NCBI GenBank assembly: GCA_027483745.1
Contig: JAIXTZ010000229.1
Location: forward strand, 1 to 9,123
DNA: 9,123 bases
Reading direction: 5' to 3'
Source of the DNA: Lysobacteraceae bacterium
GTDB lineage: Bacteria > Pseudomonadota > Gammaproteobacteria > Xanthomonadales > Xanthomonadaceae
Each line of letters begins with the position of its first letter. The first letter of the stretch is position 1. The notes under the pieces were generated by a model, which was not told the DNA's origin, ran no database searches, and was given only the letters and a program-made list of their open reading frames with translations. Positions 1 through 7,122 of the stretch are shown piece by piece. A program made the position numbers and the translations under genes.

Positions 1-1794
1 CAGATCGGCACCGTGCTGGGCGGCGAGGGCTTCCTGCGTACCGGCATCGAAGTGAACCGCCGCGAGCCCACCAACCGTGCGGGCTTCGACCAGATCCCGT
101 TCTTCGAGGACCAGACGCCGGCCAACCTCGCGCTGCGCGGTCGTCGCAACTTCGCACTCGGTGATGGGGAATCCAAGCGCTTCGGCGTGTGGTTCAACGC
201 CGGGCTGCCGGTGGGCGAGGCCAGCGAGCTCTACGCTTTCGGCACCTACCAGCAGTCCGACACCGAGGGCGCCAACTTCTTCCGCTACCCGGATGGCTCG
301 GCCAACCTCCGCAGCGTCTATCCGAACGGCTACCGGCCGGTGTCGGTGGGCGAGAACCTCGACGTGGCCGGTGTCGCGGGGCTGCGCACGCGGGCTGGCG
401 CCTGGGACCTCGATGCCAGCCTCAACCTCGGCCGCAACGATTTCACCTATCGCCTGCGGAACTCGCTGAACGCCTCGCTGGGCACCGCCAGCCCGACGCA
501 GTTCCGCGTCGGCGATTACCGTTTCGACCAGACGCTGTTCAACCTGGACGCCTCGCGGGTGTTCGAAAGCGCTGCGGTGACCCACACGCTGGCGCTGGGC
601 ACCGAGTTCCGCCGGGAGACCTACGAAACCGGCGCTGGCGATCCCGCGTCCTACGCGGCCGGCCCGCTCACCACCAGCCCGACCGGTGCGCAGGCGGGCG
701 GCGGCTTGACGCCCCAGGACGTCGCGAACCTGTCGCGCGACGTCGCCACGCTGTACGCCAATGTCTCCACCGAATGGGGCAACGCGTGGACCACGGACGC
801 CGGCCTGCGCTACGAGGACTACAGCGATTTCGGCGGCGAGCTCACCGGCAAGCTGGCGGCGCGCGTCGCCCTCAATGACACCGTCGCCCTGCGCGGCTCG
901 GCCTCGCGCAACTTCCGCGCGCCGTCGCTTTCGCAGATCGGCTTCGAGGCCACCAGCACCGGATACGACGCCTCCGGCCGCCTGCTGCAGGGCCGCCTGC
1001 TTTCGGTGAACAACCGCATCGCCCGAGGCCTTGGCGCCCAGGACCTCGACCCCGAGACCGCGCTGAACCTGTCGTTGGGCGTGACCGTCCAGCTGGCCGG
1101 CGGCTTCGATGCGAGCTTCGACGTGTTCCAGATCGACGTCGACGACCGCGTCGCGCTGTCGGAGCGCATCACCGGCACGGCGCTGACCAACTTCGTGCAG
1201 ACGAACTTCGGCGTGGGCGGCGTGCAGAGCGTCAATTTCTTCGTCAATGCGGCCGACCTCCGAACGCAGGGCGCGGAGCTGGTGGCGAACTGGCAGGGCG
1301 AGGCCGCGGGTGGCGATCTGCGGATCAATGCCGCGTGGAGCTATGCCGAAACCGAGATCCAGCGCCTGGCCGACACGCCCGCCGTGCCGCGCACGCTGGT
1401 GCCGGGCTACCGCGTGATCGGCGTCGAGGAGAGCAACACCCTGACCGACGCCGCGCCGCGCACCCGCGCCGTGCTGACGGCGAATTGGGACCGCGCCGCC
1501 TGGTCGGTGCTGGGCCGCGTGACGCGCCACGGCAGCGCCACCCGCGTGTTCGACTTCGGCGGCGGCTTCGAGCCGCGCCAGACCTATGGCGCCGAGTGGC
1601 AGGTCGATGCCGAGGTGGCCTATGCGATCAGCGATGCGTGGACCGTGGCGGTCGGCGGCCAGAACCTGACCGACAACTACCCCGACCGCTCGATCGACGA
1701 CATCGCCTACTTCGGCAACCTGCCTTACGACGTGCTCTCGCCGATCGGGAGCAACGGCGCGTTCTGGTACGGCCGCGCGAGCTGGACGTTCTGA
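1..1794 (+). CDS. TonB-dependent outer-membrane receptor, C-terminal beta-barrel part (5' truncated by window edge)
   Basis: The reading frame is open from base 1 to the TGA at 1792-1794, giving 597 residues with no start in view. The signal peptide, TonB box and most of the plug domain lie outside the window. What is visible is alternating polar/hydrophobic beta-barrel sequence. It contains the NFRAPS segment (codons 304-309 of the fragment) that is typical of TonB-dependent receptors, a late GGQNLTDNYP segment, and a C-terminal strand ending in W-T-F. The terminal Phe is the usual outer-membrane sorting signal. Such receptors take up siderophores, cobalamin, sugars or peptides using TonB-ExbBD energy. 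The stretch just after NFRAPS (GRLLSVNN, then LDPETALNLSLG) resembles large xanthomonad receptors whose substrates are mostly unknown, so I assign no substrate. The gene is convergent with the PLP enzyme and ends at a strong hairpin. Class assignment is near certain; specificity is unknown. Confidence 0.95.
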   Translation, partial: QIGTVLGGEGFLRTGIEVNRREPTNRAGFDQIPFFEDQTPANLALRGRRNFALGDGESKRFGVWFNAGLPVGEASELYAFGTYQQSDTEGANFFRYPDGSANLRSVYPNGYRPVSVGENLDVAGVAGLRTRAGAWDLDASLNLGRNDFTYRLRNSLNASLGTASPTQFRVGDYRFDQTLFNLDASRVFESAAVTHTLALGTEFRRETYETGAGDPASYAAGPLTTSPTGAQAGGGLTPQDVANLSRDVATLYANVSTEWGNAWTTDAGLRYEDYSDFGGELTGKLAARVALNDTVALRGSASRNFRAPSLSQIGFEATSTGYDASGRLLQGRLLSVNNRIARGLGAQDLDPETALNLSLGVTVQLAGGFDASFDVFQIDVDDRVALSERITGTALTNFVQTNFGVGGVQSVNFFVNAADLRTQGAELVANWQGEAAGGDLRINAAWSYAETEIQRLADTPAVPRTLVPGYRVIGVEESNTLTDAAPRTRAVLTANWDRAAWSVLGRVTRHGSATRVFDFGGGFEPRQTYGAEWQVDAEVAYAISDAWTVAVGGQNLTDNYPDRSIDDIAYFGNLPYDVLSPIGSNGAFWYGRASWTF

Positions 1795-1801
1795 CCGGGC
1801 C

Positions 1802-1829
1802 CCCGGCCCGGTGGCGTCGCCGGGCCGGG
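1802..1829. terminator. GC-rich perfect hairpin between convergent genes, likely bidirectional terminator
   Basis: The left arm cccggcccgg (1802-1811) is the exact reverse complement of the right arm ccgggccggg (1820-1829), with an 8-nt loop. It sits between the receptor stop (1794) and the PLP-enzyme stop (1831), so it can fold in both transcripts. There is no T-tract on either side, so it is not a textbook intrinsic terminator. In GC-rich genomes such stems often act as 3'-end stabilisers or weak terminators. The position is what makes the terminator reading likely. Confidence 0.6.
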
Positions 1830-1830
1830 T

Positions 1831-2919
1831 TCAGCCGGCGACATCCACCGGTAGTTCGAAGCGCCCGCCACCGACCATCGCCGACACGGCGGTTGCATGC
1901 GGGCGGAGATCATGACCTTGCGCCGCCACCCACGCATCGTTGTAGTAGGTGTCCAGATACCGTTCGCCGCCATCGCAGATCAGGGTGACGACGGCGCCGG
2001 TCTCACCCTTGGCCTTCATCTCGCTCATCACCTGCAGGGCGCCGACGAAGTTGGTGCCGGTCGAGCCGCCGACCTTGCGCCCCAGCAGGCCGGCCAGCAC
2101 GCGCATCGCCGCGAGGCTCAGCGCGTCGGGCACCTTGACCATCCGGTCGATGGTCTCGGGGAGGAAGCTGGCCTCGACGATCGGCCGGCCGATGCCTTCG
2201 ATACGCGAACCGCGGTCGAGGCGGTGGCAGCGCTTGCGGTCCTTGAAGGCGTCGAAAAACACCGAGTACTCCGGATCGACGACCGCCAGCCTCGTGCAGG
2301 CGTTGCGGGTGGGCTGGTAGCGGATGTAGCGGCCGATCGTGGCCGCCGTGCCGCCCGTGCCGGCTGAAACGACGATCCAACGCGGGCAGGGGTGGGGCTC
2401 CAGTTTCAGCTGCTCGAAGATCGACTCGGCGATGTTGTTGTTGCCGCGCCAGTCGGTGGCCCGCTCGGCGTAGGTGAACTGGTCCATGAAGTGGCCGCCG
2501 ATCTCGGCAGCCAAGGCGCGCGAGGCCGCGCTGACATCGGCGCCTTCGATCATGTGGCAGCGCCCGCCGTAGAACTCGATGCGCGCGATCTTCTCGCGCG
2601 AGGTGGTGTTCGGCATCACGGCGATGAAGGGCAGGCCGACCAGTCGCGCGAAATAGGCCTCCGAGACCGCCGTGCTGCCGCTGCTGGCCTCGATGACCGT
2701 CTGCCCCTCGCGCAGCCAGCCGTTGCACAGCGAGTACAGGAACAGCGAGCGCGCGAGGCGGTGCTTGAGGCTGCCGGTGGGGTGCGAGCTCTCGTCCTTG
2801 AAGTACAGCGGGATGCCTGGGTAGGCCGGCAGGTCGAGGCGGATCAGGTGGGTGTCGGCCGAGCGCTGGAAGTCGGCTTCGAGGGCCGCGATGGCGGCGT
2901 TGACCCATTGTCGGGACAT
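1831..2919 (-). CDS. PLP-dependent enzyme of the cysteine synthase fold, Cds1-like (putative L-cysteine desulfhydrase)
   Basis: The protein has 362 residues and is a fold-type II PLP enzyme. The Schiff-base lysine is Lys52 in PTGSLKHR. A substrate-binding loop SSGST lies at 79-83, where O-acetylserine sulfhydrylases have TSGNT. The glycine-rich phosphate loop is SAGTGGTAA at 185-193. STGTN at 286-290 supplies the residue facing the pyridine nitrogen, and [10 protein letters not shown] (318-327) is the family's C-terminal signature. The N-terminus (WVNAAI, then [10 protein letters not shown]) and the block [13 protein letters not shown] (156-168) recall the mycobacterial Cds1 group, which splits L-cysteine to H2S, pyruvate and ammonia. 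That subgroup call is from memory of the family; plain cysteine synthase activity is the alternative. No signal peptide is visible, so it is probably cytosolic. The ATG at 2919 is chosen because longer versions would overlap the divergent peptidase gene and add a proline/arginine-rich non-conserved leader. No clear Shine-Dalgarno is seen. It is divergent from the M24 peptidase and convergent with the receptor. Confidence 0.88.
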   Translation of the reverse strand: MSRQWVNAAIAALEADFQRSADTHLIRLDLPAYPGIPLYFKDESSHPTGSLKHRLARSLFLYSLCNGWLREGQTVIEASSGSTAVSEAYFARLVGLPFIAVMPNTTSREKIARIEFYGGRCHMIEGADVSAASRALAAEIGGHFMDQFTYAERATDWRGNNNIAESIFEQLKLEPHPCPRWIVVSAGTGGTAATIGRYIRYQPTRNACTRLAVVDPEYSVFFDAFKDRKRCHRLDRGSRIEGIGRPIVEASFLPETIDRMVKVPDALSLAAMRVLAGLLGRKVGGSTGTNFVGALQVMSEMKAKGETGAVVTLICDGGERYLDTYYNDAWVAAQGHDLRPHATAVSAMVGGGRFELPVDVAG

Positions 2920-2941
2920 GGCGGTGGGGCAGGCCGGTGGC

Positions 2942-2969
2942 TGGACAGGCCGCCATTGTCGCCTAGGAT
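2942..2969 (+). promoter_or_regulatory. Candidate sigma70-type promoter for the M24 peptidase gene
   Basis: TGGACA (2942-2947, 5 of 6 to the -35 consensus) is followed after 16 nt by TAGGAT (2964-2969, 4 of 6 to the -10 consensus). Transcription would begin near 2976, about 20 nt before the ATG at 2997. It lies in the 77-nt gap (2920-2996) between the divergent genes. For the leftward gene only a weak -10-like GACAAT (reverse complement of 2955-2960) is visible, with no credible -35. This is a motif match only. Confidence 0.4.
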
Positions 2970-2996
2970 CAAGGCCCCGGAACCCGAGACCCGTCG

Positions 2997-4376
2997 ATGT
3001 CCATGCCGATGCGCGCCGCCCTGTTCGCCTCAATCCTGTTGGTTCTCCTGCCGACCCTGGCCGCCGCGGCGCCGTCGGCGACCCCATTCGAGCAGGGCCG
3101 GGTGATCGAATCGGCCGATGATTTCGCCGTGTTGGCCCCGCGCGACCGCATCGAGCCCGAGAACCGGATGCTCACCGAGCGCATCGAGACCCTGCTGCCG
3201 GCGCTGATGGCCGAAGCCGGCTTGGACATGTGGCTCGTCTTGAACCGCGAGTACGCCGAAGACCCGGTCTACTTCACCCTCGTGCCCCAGCCGAGCTTCG
3301 CGGCAAGGCGCACGACGATGCTGGTGTTCCACCGCAAGCCCGAAGGCACGGTCGAGCGGCTCGCGGTGAACCGCTACCCGCTGGGCGCGCCCTACGAGTC
3401 GACGTGGTCGGGCGGCGATCTCGACGCGCAGTGGAAGGCGCTGGGCGAGCTGATCGCCGCGAAGGATCCGAAGCGCATCGGGATCAACGTCTCGCGCCAT
3501 TGGCCGGTGGCCGACGGCCTCACGGCCGGGCTTGAGAAACGCCTGCGCGAAGTCCTGCCGGAGGGATTCGACGACCGACTGGTCCCCGCGGAGGGCCTTG
3601 TCATCCGCTGGCTGGAAACCCGTTCGCCGGGCGAGCTTGAGGTCTACCCGCACATCATGGGCATCGCCCGCGGCGTGATCGCGGAGGCCTTCAGCGCGCG
3701 CGTGATCACGCCCGGCGTCACCACCACCGACGACGTTCGCTGGTACATCCGCGAACGCTTCGAGTCGCTCGGCCTGCCGATCTGGTTCATGCCGGACGTC
3801 AACCTGCAGCGTCCGGGCCTCGCCTGCGATGCGGAGAACCCGTTTTGCGGCGAGAGCGGCGTGATCCGCCCCGGCGACGTGCTGCACACCGACGTCGGCA
3901 TTTGCTACCTGAAGCTCTGCACCGACACGCAGGAGATGGCCTACGTGCCCAATGCGGGCGAGGTCGACGTGCCGGAAGGACTGAAGCGCGCGCTCGCCAC
4001 CGGCAACCGCTGGCAGGATCTGCTCACCGCGCAGTTCGTGGCCGGGCGTACCGGCAACGACATCCTGCAGCGCACCCGCGAGGCCGCCGCGAAGGCCGGC
4101 ATCACCAGCAACACCTACACGCACCCGCTGGGCTTCTTCGGGCACGCCCCGGGCCCGACCATCGGCATGTGGGACAACCCGGGCCTGAACGCGGACACCG
4201 GCGAGTGGCCGTTGCATGCGAACACCGTCTACGCCATCGAAGGCAACATCGCGCAGGCCGTGCCCGAGTGGGGCGGCCAGTGGGTGCGGATCAAGCTGGA
4301 GCAGGGCGCGCTGTTCGAGGGCGAGCGGGTGATCTACCTCGCCGGCCGGCAGACGCAGTGGCACGTGGTGCGCTGA
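2997..4376 (+). CDS. Exported M24-family metallopeptidase (aminopeptidase P/creatinase fold)
   Basis: The protein has 459 residues. An N-terminal signal peptide ([21 protein letters not shown], about residues 5-25) predicts periplasmic location. Residues ~35-210 form the creatinase-like N-domain and ~215-455 the pita-bread catalytic domain. The dinuclear metal site is complete: Asp299 (HTDVG), Asp310 (CTDTQ, eleven residues on as in PepP), His376 (HPLG), Glu415 (AIEGN) and Glu435 (KLEQG). His383 lies seven residues after His376, matching the second active-site His of E. coli PepP. The family cleaves X-Pro bonds or related substrates; the actual substrate here is unknown. Four cysteines (277, 284, 303, 308) surround the first metal ligand and could form disulfides in the periplasm. 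Three in-frame ATGs (2997, 3003, 3009) all leave an intact signal peptide and none has a clear Shine-Dalgarno, so the start is uncertain by a few codons. The gene stands alone: divergent upstream, convergent downstream with a 22-nt gap. Confidence 0.92.
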   Translation: MSMPMRAALFASILLVLLPTLAAAAPSATPFEQGRVIESADDFAVLAPRDRIEPENRMLTERIETLLPALMAEAGLDMWLVLNREYAEDPVYFTLVPQPSFAARRTTMLVFHRKPEGTVERLAVNRYPLGAPYESTWSGGDLDAQWKALGELIAAKDPKRIGINVSRHWPVADGLTAGLEKRLREVLPEGFDDRLVPAEGLVIRWLETRSPGELEVYPHIMGIARGVIAEAFSARVITPGVTTTDDVRWYIRERFESLGLPIWFMPDVNLQRPGLACDAENPFCGESGVIRPGDVLHTDVGICYLKLCTDTQEMAYVPNAGEVDVPEGLKRALATGNRWQDLLTAQFVAGRTGNDILQRTREAAAKAGITSNTYTHPLGFFGHAPGPTIGMWDNPGLNADTGEWPLHANTVYAIEGNIAQAVPEWGGQWVRIKLEQGALFEGERVIYLAGRQTQWHVVR

Positions 4377-4398
4377 TCCACGGCGGCCAGCGCCCTCG

Positions 4399-4929
4399 CT
4401 AGAGCATCATGTCAACGCCAACGATGAGCGTCGTGGCGACGGAGGCGACGACGTAGCACAGCAGGTGGTCTCGTGCGGTCAGTCGCAAGCGTCGACTGGC
4501 CGTCACGACGAGGCCCATCAGGCCCACCACGACGATGAGCGGAACGGCCCATGGGCCGAGTCCGAGCACGAGGCTGATCTTCGCCTCGTCGTTCGGTTGG
4601 ACCACGCTGATGCCGGCCGCGAGCACCCGCATGAAGCAAGCGCTGTAGAGCAGCGCGAATCCTAGCGGCGAACGCGATCGCGCGACCAGCCAGAACCCGA
4701 TGAGCGCCTGGCCGATCGTGATGATCGGCCCGGCCGCGGTGATGAGCATCTGGTCGCGGACGCTGACCGGGCCCGTGGATCGCACCGAGTTCAACGTCGC
4801 CACCATGTCGTGGCCGAGCGCCGCGCCTGCCAGCCAATGCGCAGACTCGTGGACCAGGAAGGTCGCGATGCCAACGATGAACAAGGTTCCGTAGAACCAT
4901 CGGGTTCGAAGGGCGCTTGGGGTCGGCAC
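4399..4929 (-). CDS. Small integral-membrane HExxH protein, putative M50/site-2-protease-like zinc peptidase
   Basis: The protein has 176 residues and is nearly all membrane. Predicted segments lie at ~13-30, 62-82, 88-108, 117-143 and 156-173. The first carries H27-E28-S-A-H31-W, the zinc-binding HExxH pattern placed inside a membrane helix as in M50 intramembrane proteases. The second contains AAGP (65-68), like the AAGP element of that family. The canonical third ligand motif (PLDGG) is absent; Asp114 or Glu115 in QPNDEAKIS is the only obvious candidate. Activity is therefore inferred, and a non-proteolytic relative is possible. The start is taken as GTG 4929, because GGGAG lies 6 nt before it. 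A GTG seven codons upstream (4950) has no Shine-Dalgarno. It is the last gene of the leftward train, 51 nt after the previous stop, and converges with the M24 gene. At 176 residues it is much shorter than RseP-type enzymes and has no PDZ domain. Confidence 0.72.
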   Translation of the reverse strand: MPTPSALRTRWFYGTLFIVGIATFLVHESAHWLAGAALGHDMVATLNSVRSTGPVSVRDQMLITAAGPIITIGQALIGFWLVARSRSPLGFALLYSACFMRVLAAGISVVQPNDEAKISLVLGLGPWAVPLIVVVGLMGLVVTASRRLRLTARDHLLCYVVASVATTLIVGVDMML

Positions 4930-4935
4930 GTGATT

Positions 4936-4940
4936 CTCCC
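4936..4940 (-). promoter_or_regulatory. Shine-Dalgarno GGGAG deciding the GTG start at 4929
   Basis: On the minus strand GGGAG is followed by aatcac and then GTG (4929-4927), an ideal spacing. The alternative GTG at 4950 is preceded by pyrimidine-rich acgccgccgtttcgc with no purine tract. Confidence 0.65.
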
Positions 4941-4956
4941 AGTACGTCACGCGAAA

Positions 4957-4978
4957 CGGCGGCGTCCGGCGCCTGCCG
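4957..4978 (-). other. Imperfect hairpin in the gap before the M50-like gene
   Basis: On the minus strand CGGCAGGCG and CGCCGCCG pair as eight base pairs with one bulged A around the loop CCGGA, followed by GTTTCGC. It lies between the stop of the upstream membrane protein (4981) and the Shine-Dalgarno of the M50-like gene. The three-T tail makes it at best a weak terminator or attenuator. If it works as one, the M50-like gene would be expressed below the rest of the train. Confidence 0.3.
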
Positions 4979-4980
4979 CG

Positions 4981-5523
4981 CTATCGAAGGTGGCGGCGCC
5001 GGACGAGATGCCGCAACGCGGGAATCAGACCGCGATGCACGGTGATGGAAATCATCGAGAAGGCAAACGCGAAGAGCGAAGGCAGGATCGCGCCGATCGC
5101 CACCATGGCGCCGACAAGGAAGCCCAGCACGATTTCGCCGCGCCACACGGGGAAGGCGAGCGACAGAGCGAACAAGCCGCCAAGGAGCCATGTCCCGTCG
5201 ACGTCGGGGCCGAGCATGACGAAGGCGGCGACGGTCCCGCCTGCCGCGAGGCCGCCGAGGAGTCCGGCGACGATGCCCGACCGCCATCGCGCGCGATGCC
5301 CCGCCCCGATGGCGCGGTGTCGGATGGATGGCGCATAGAGCGCCGCCAAGAGGGGCAACCACACGAGGCCCCAAGCGTTCGAAATCGCCGGCATCGAGGG
5401 GTCGGCGAGGAAATGGTGGCTGACGATGCCGCCCTTTGCCCACTCCGCGCCCAGGTGCAGGGCGACGAGGCCGGCCGCGACGGCGGCCAGCCTCAGGCGC
5501 CACGTGGCGGAGGCGCCCGGCAT
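4981..5523 (-). CDS. Multi-pass membrane protein of unknown function
   Basis: The protein has 180 residues with about five hydrophobic segments (~11-28, 50-66, 83-104, 111-127, 131-163) and a basic C-terminal tail (RHLVRRRHLR). There are no enzyme motifs. The loop VSHHFLADPSMPAISNAWGL (34-53) looks like a conserved signature: I have the impression of similar SHH.LA...PAISN.WG segments in other proteobacterial hypothetical proteins, but cannot confirm it here. The His-His pair at the membrane edge could bind metal or heme, which is speculation. ATG 5523 follows the upstream stop (TGA 5528-5526) by only 2 nt and has no strong Shine-Dalgarno, so translation is probably coupled to the lipoprotein gene. 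Its position in an ABC-transporter train suggests an envelope role. Confidence 0.75.
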   Translation of the reverse strand: MPGASATWRLRLAAVAAGLVALHLGAEWAKGGIVSHHFLADPSMPAISNAWGLVWLPLLAALYAPSIRHRAIGAGHRARWRSGIVAGLLGGLAAGGTVAAFVMLGPDVDGTWLLGGLFALSLAFPVWRGEIVLGFLVGAMVAIGAILPSLFAFAFSMISITVHRGLIPALRHLVRRRHLR

Positions 5524-5525
5524 GC

Positions 5526-6185
5526 TCAGGTGGTGAGCGGCGCGGCCGCCTCGGGCGCATCGGAAGCGCCCGAGGCATCGGACGTCTCGCAGTCGCCGGT
5601 GATCTGGAACGACTTCGCATAGGGCGAGAACTCGGGCACGAGGGCCACCAGCCGCTCCTGCGTCTCGCGAAGGCCTTCGGCACTGCGGCAGAGCGCGAGC
5701 GCGGCGGCTTCGATCTTCTTCGCTTCGGCTTCGATCTTCGCCGTCGCGTCGCCTGCGCCGCCCTTGAACAGGCTCTCGATGGCGAGGGCCGCCGCTTCGC
5801 CGCCAATCGCCGCGCCCTGTTTTCCGATCACCATCCCGGCCTCGGCGAGCTCCAGCACCTTGGTGCGATAGGCGAGGGCGGCCGCGCGCTGCTCCGCCGA
5901 TAAAGGCACCGCGACACCATTGATCAGCAGGTCGCCCTGCGGCGTGAGCTCGGCCTTGGCGGCGACGCCCTCCTGCTCAAGCGTGAGGTTCTCCTCGTGG
6001 AGCTTGCGGCGCGCTTCGGCCAGGGCTTGGTCGACTTCGCCGCCCGGGGCCGTGGCTTCGGCGATGCCTTTGCGGGTCTCGTTGGCGATGCTTTCGGCGG
6101 TGCTCTGCGCGGCCTCGCCGCAGGCGGTGGCGACGATCGCCAGTGCGATGAGCGTGACGTTGCGGGTGATGTGAGTCTTCGGCAT
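5526..6185 (-). CDS. Putative lipoprotein resembling DUF2884/YggN-type proteins
   Basis: The protein has 219 residues. The N-terminus NVTLIALAIVATAC ends at Cys22, consistent with a lipobox although -3 is Ala rather than the preferred Leu. If this is not lipidated, a normal signal peptide is the alternative. The mature part is rich in Ala, Glu and Lys and largely helical. TPQGDLLINGVAVPLSAEQR (81-100), the glycine-rich AGMVIGKQGAAIGGEAA stretch (116-132) and PEFSPYA (184-190) resemble the DUF2884/YggN family of xanthomonads, as I recall it. Cys166 and Cys199 could pair in the periplasm. The last 20 residues are a low-complexity Ala/Ser/Asp/Pro tail. The ATG at 6185 has a strong AAGGAG 7 nt upstream. 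The gene sits 27 nt after the GSGD-repeat gene and 2 nt before the membrane-protein gene. Function unknown. Confidence 0.78.
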   Translation of the reverse strand: MPKTHITRNVTLIALAIVATACGEAAQSTAESIANETRKGIAEATAPGGEVDQALAEARRKLHEENLTLEQEGVAAKAELTPQGDLLINGVAVPLSAEQRAAALAYRTKVLELAEAGMVIGKQGAAIGGEAAALAIESLFKGGAGDATAKIEAEAKKIEAAALALCRSAEGLRETQERLVALVPEFSPYAKSFQITGDCETSDASGASDAPEAAAPLTT

Positions 6186-6212
6186 GTCGGTTCTCCTTCG
6201 GGTGTCCGGGCG

Positions 6213-7097
6213 TCAGCCGCCCACGATGATGCGGCCGGAGACGCCGCGCGTTTCCACGCTGTCCAGCGTGTCCTTGTCGGAGACGATCACGTCGCCACCC
6301 ACGTCCTGGACGTCGACATCGCCGGAGCCGACGTCGTCGACGCGAACCGCGCCGCGCACGCCGCGCAGGGCGACGTCGCCCGAGCCGACCGAGCGGACGA
6401 AGGCGTCACCGCGCACGCCGTCGGCGCGGATCGAACCGGAGCCGGCCGACAGCGAGGCCAAGGGTCCAACGTCGGCCATCTCGACATCGCCGGAGCCGAC
6501 GCTCGCGCGCACCTCGCCCTGGACGCGCCTCAACACGGCGTCGCCGGAGCCGACATCCACCGCCACGGCGGTGGCGCCGTCGACCGCGAGATCGCCGGAG
6601 CCTACGTCGGCTTCCACGCGACCGACCTGATGCAGCGCCACGTCGCCGGAGCCGAGGTCGATCGCGATCGACGAGAGCCCGCGCACCGCGGCGTCGCCCG
6701 AACCGACGTCCAGAGCGACCGGCAGGTTCGCGGGGAGCGTCAGCCGGACGTCACGCCAGGTGTAGCTGCTGCCCCCGAAGAGGCTGATGGAGATGTGGCT
6801 ACCGCCTTCGCCGAGATGCAGCGTGTTGCCACGGCGCTCGACGGTGAAGCGACTGCTCGACAAGAGGTCGGCCGTGGACGCGCAGTGGCGGACCGCCAGC
6901 GAGGGCTGGCCGGGCTCGACCACCAGCTCATCCGCGCCGATCTCGACGACCACGCGGGTGATGCCATTGAGATCCAGCGCGGGCGTCTCGGATCGGGAGT
7001 GCTCGCAACGGTCGGCGGCCATGGAGGGGAAGGCCAAGGCGCAGGCCGTTGCGAGCAGCAAGGGGCGAAGCAGGGTGCGGGGGATTGGGGTGGACAT
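6213..7097 (-). CDS. Exported GSGD-repeat protein (DUF4097/head-GIN-like beta-helix)
   Basis: The protein has 294 residues. A signal peptide (residues 1-28, ending SMA/AD) is followed by a ~100-residue N-terminal part with Cys31 and Cys72, then a right-handed beta-helix-like domain. Eight GSG[D/S] turns begin at residues 132, 149, 166, 183, 201, 219, 238 and 257, so rung lengths are 17, 17, 17, 18, 18, 19 and 19. The sixth copy is GSGS. This pattern of G-S-G-D turns with alternating V/A/L strands is that of the DUF4097 / head-GIN (putative auto-transporter adhesin) families, which are often encoded beside regulators, sigma factors or ABC transporters and are poorly understood. ATG 7097 has GGAG 8 nt upstream. 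An in-frame start at 7145 would add 16 residues before the signal peptide and is rejected. It opens the second half of the train, 57 nt after the permease stop, with a hairpin in that gap. Location is probably periplasmic or outer-membrane-associated; the ligand is unknown. Confidence 0.85.
   Translation of the reverse strand: MSTPIPRTLLRPLLLATACALAFPSMAADRCEHSRSETPALDLNGITRVVVEIGADELVVEPGQPSLAVRHCASTADLLSSSRFTVERRGNTLHLGEGGSHISISLFGGSSYTWRDVRLTLPANLPVALDVGSGDAAVRGLSSIAIDLGSGDVALHQVGRVEADVGSGDLAVDGATAVAVDVGSGDAVLRRVQGEVRASVGSGDVEMADVGPLASLSAGSGSIRADGVRGDAFVRSVGSGDVALRGVRGAVRVDDVGSGDVDVQDVGGDVIVSDKDTLDSVETRGVSGRIIVGG
6318..6704 (-). repeat. Eight degenerate 12-nt repeats encoding GSGD turns, spacing 51-57 nt
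   Basis: On the plus strand, variants of gtcgccggagcc begin at 6318, 6375, 6432, 6486, 6540, 6591, 6642 and 6693. Spacing in gene direction is 51, 51, 51, 54, 54, 57, 57. All intervals are multiples of three and the repeats stay in one frame, so they are protein-level rungs of the GSGD gene, not an independent DNA element. Confidence 0.9.
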
Positions 7098-7122
7098 CGT
7101 GCGGTCTCCGATTCGGGGGCAG

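Noticed and set aside
2920..3087. N-terminal extension of the PLP enzyme to 3087
   Set aside because: It would run into the divergent peptidase gene and its promoter region, and the added residues look non-conserved. The family-like sequence begins at the ATG at 2919.
3030..4364. 444-codon open frame antisense to the M24 peptidase
   Set aside because: The M24 gene on the other strand has a complete metal site and signal peptide. The antisense product is low-complexity Arg/Val/His-rich sequence.
4370..4393. Possible terminator gcgctg/cagcgc after the M24 gene
   Set aside because: Only a 6-bp stem with a 12-nt loop and no T-tract; too weak to call.
4412..5806. 464-codon minus-strand frame spanning the M50-like, membrane and lipoprotein genes
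   Set aside because: It is an Arg/Pro/Ala-rich shadow in another frame, with no motif and no ribosome-binding site; the three real genes account for the region.
6318..6704. Regularly spaced short repeats suggesting a CRISPR-like array or regulatory iterons
   Set aside because: Spacings are multiples of three, units are only ~12 nt and degenerate, and they encode the GSGD turns in one frame.
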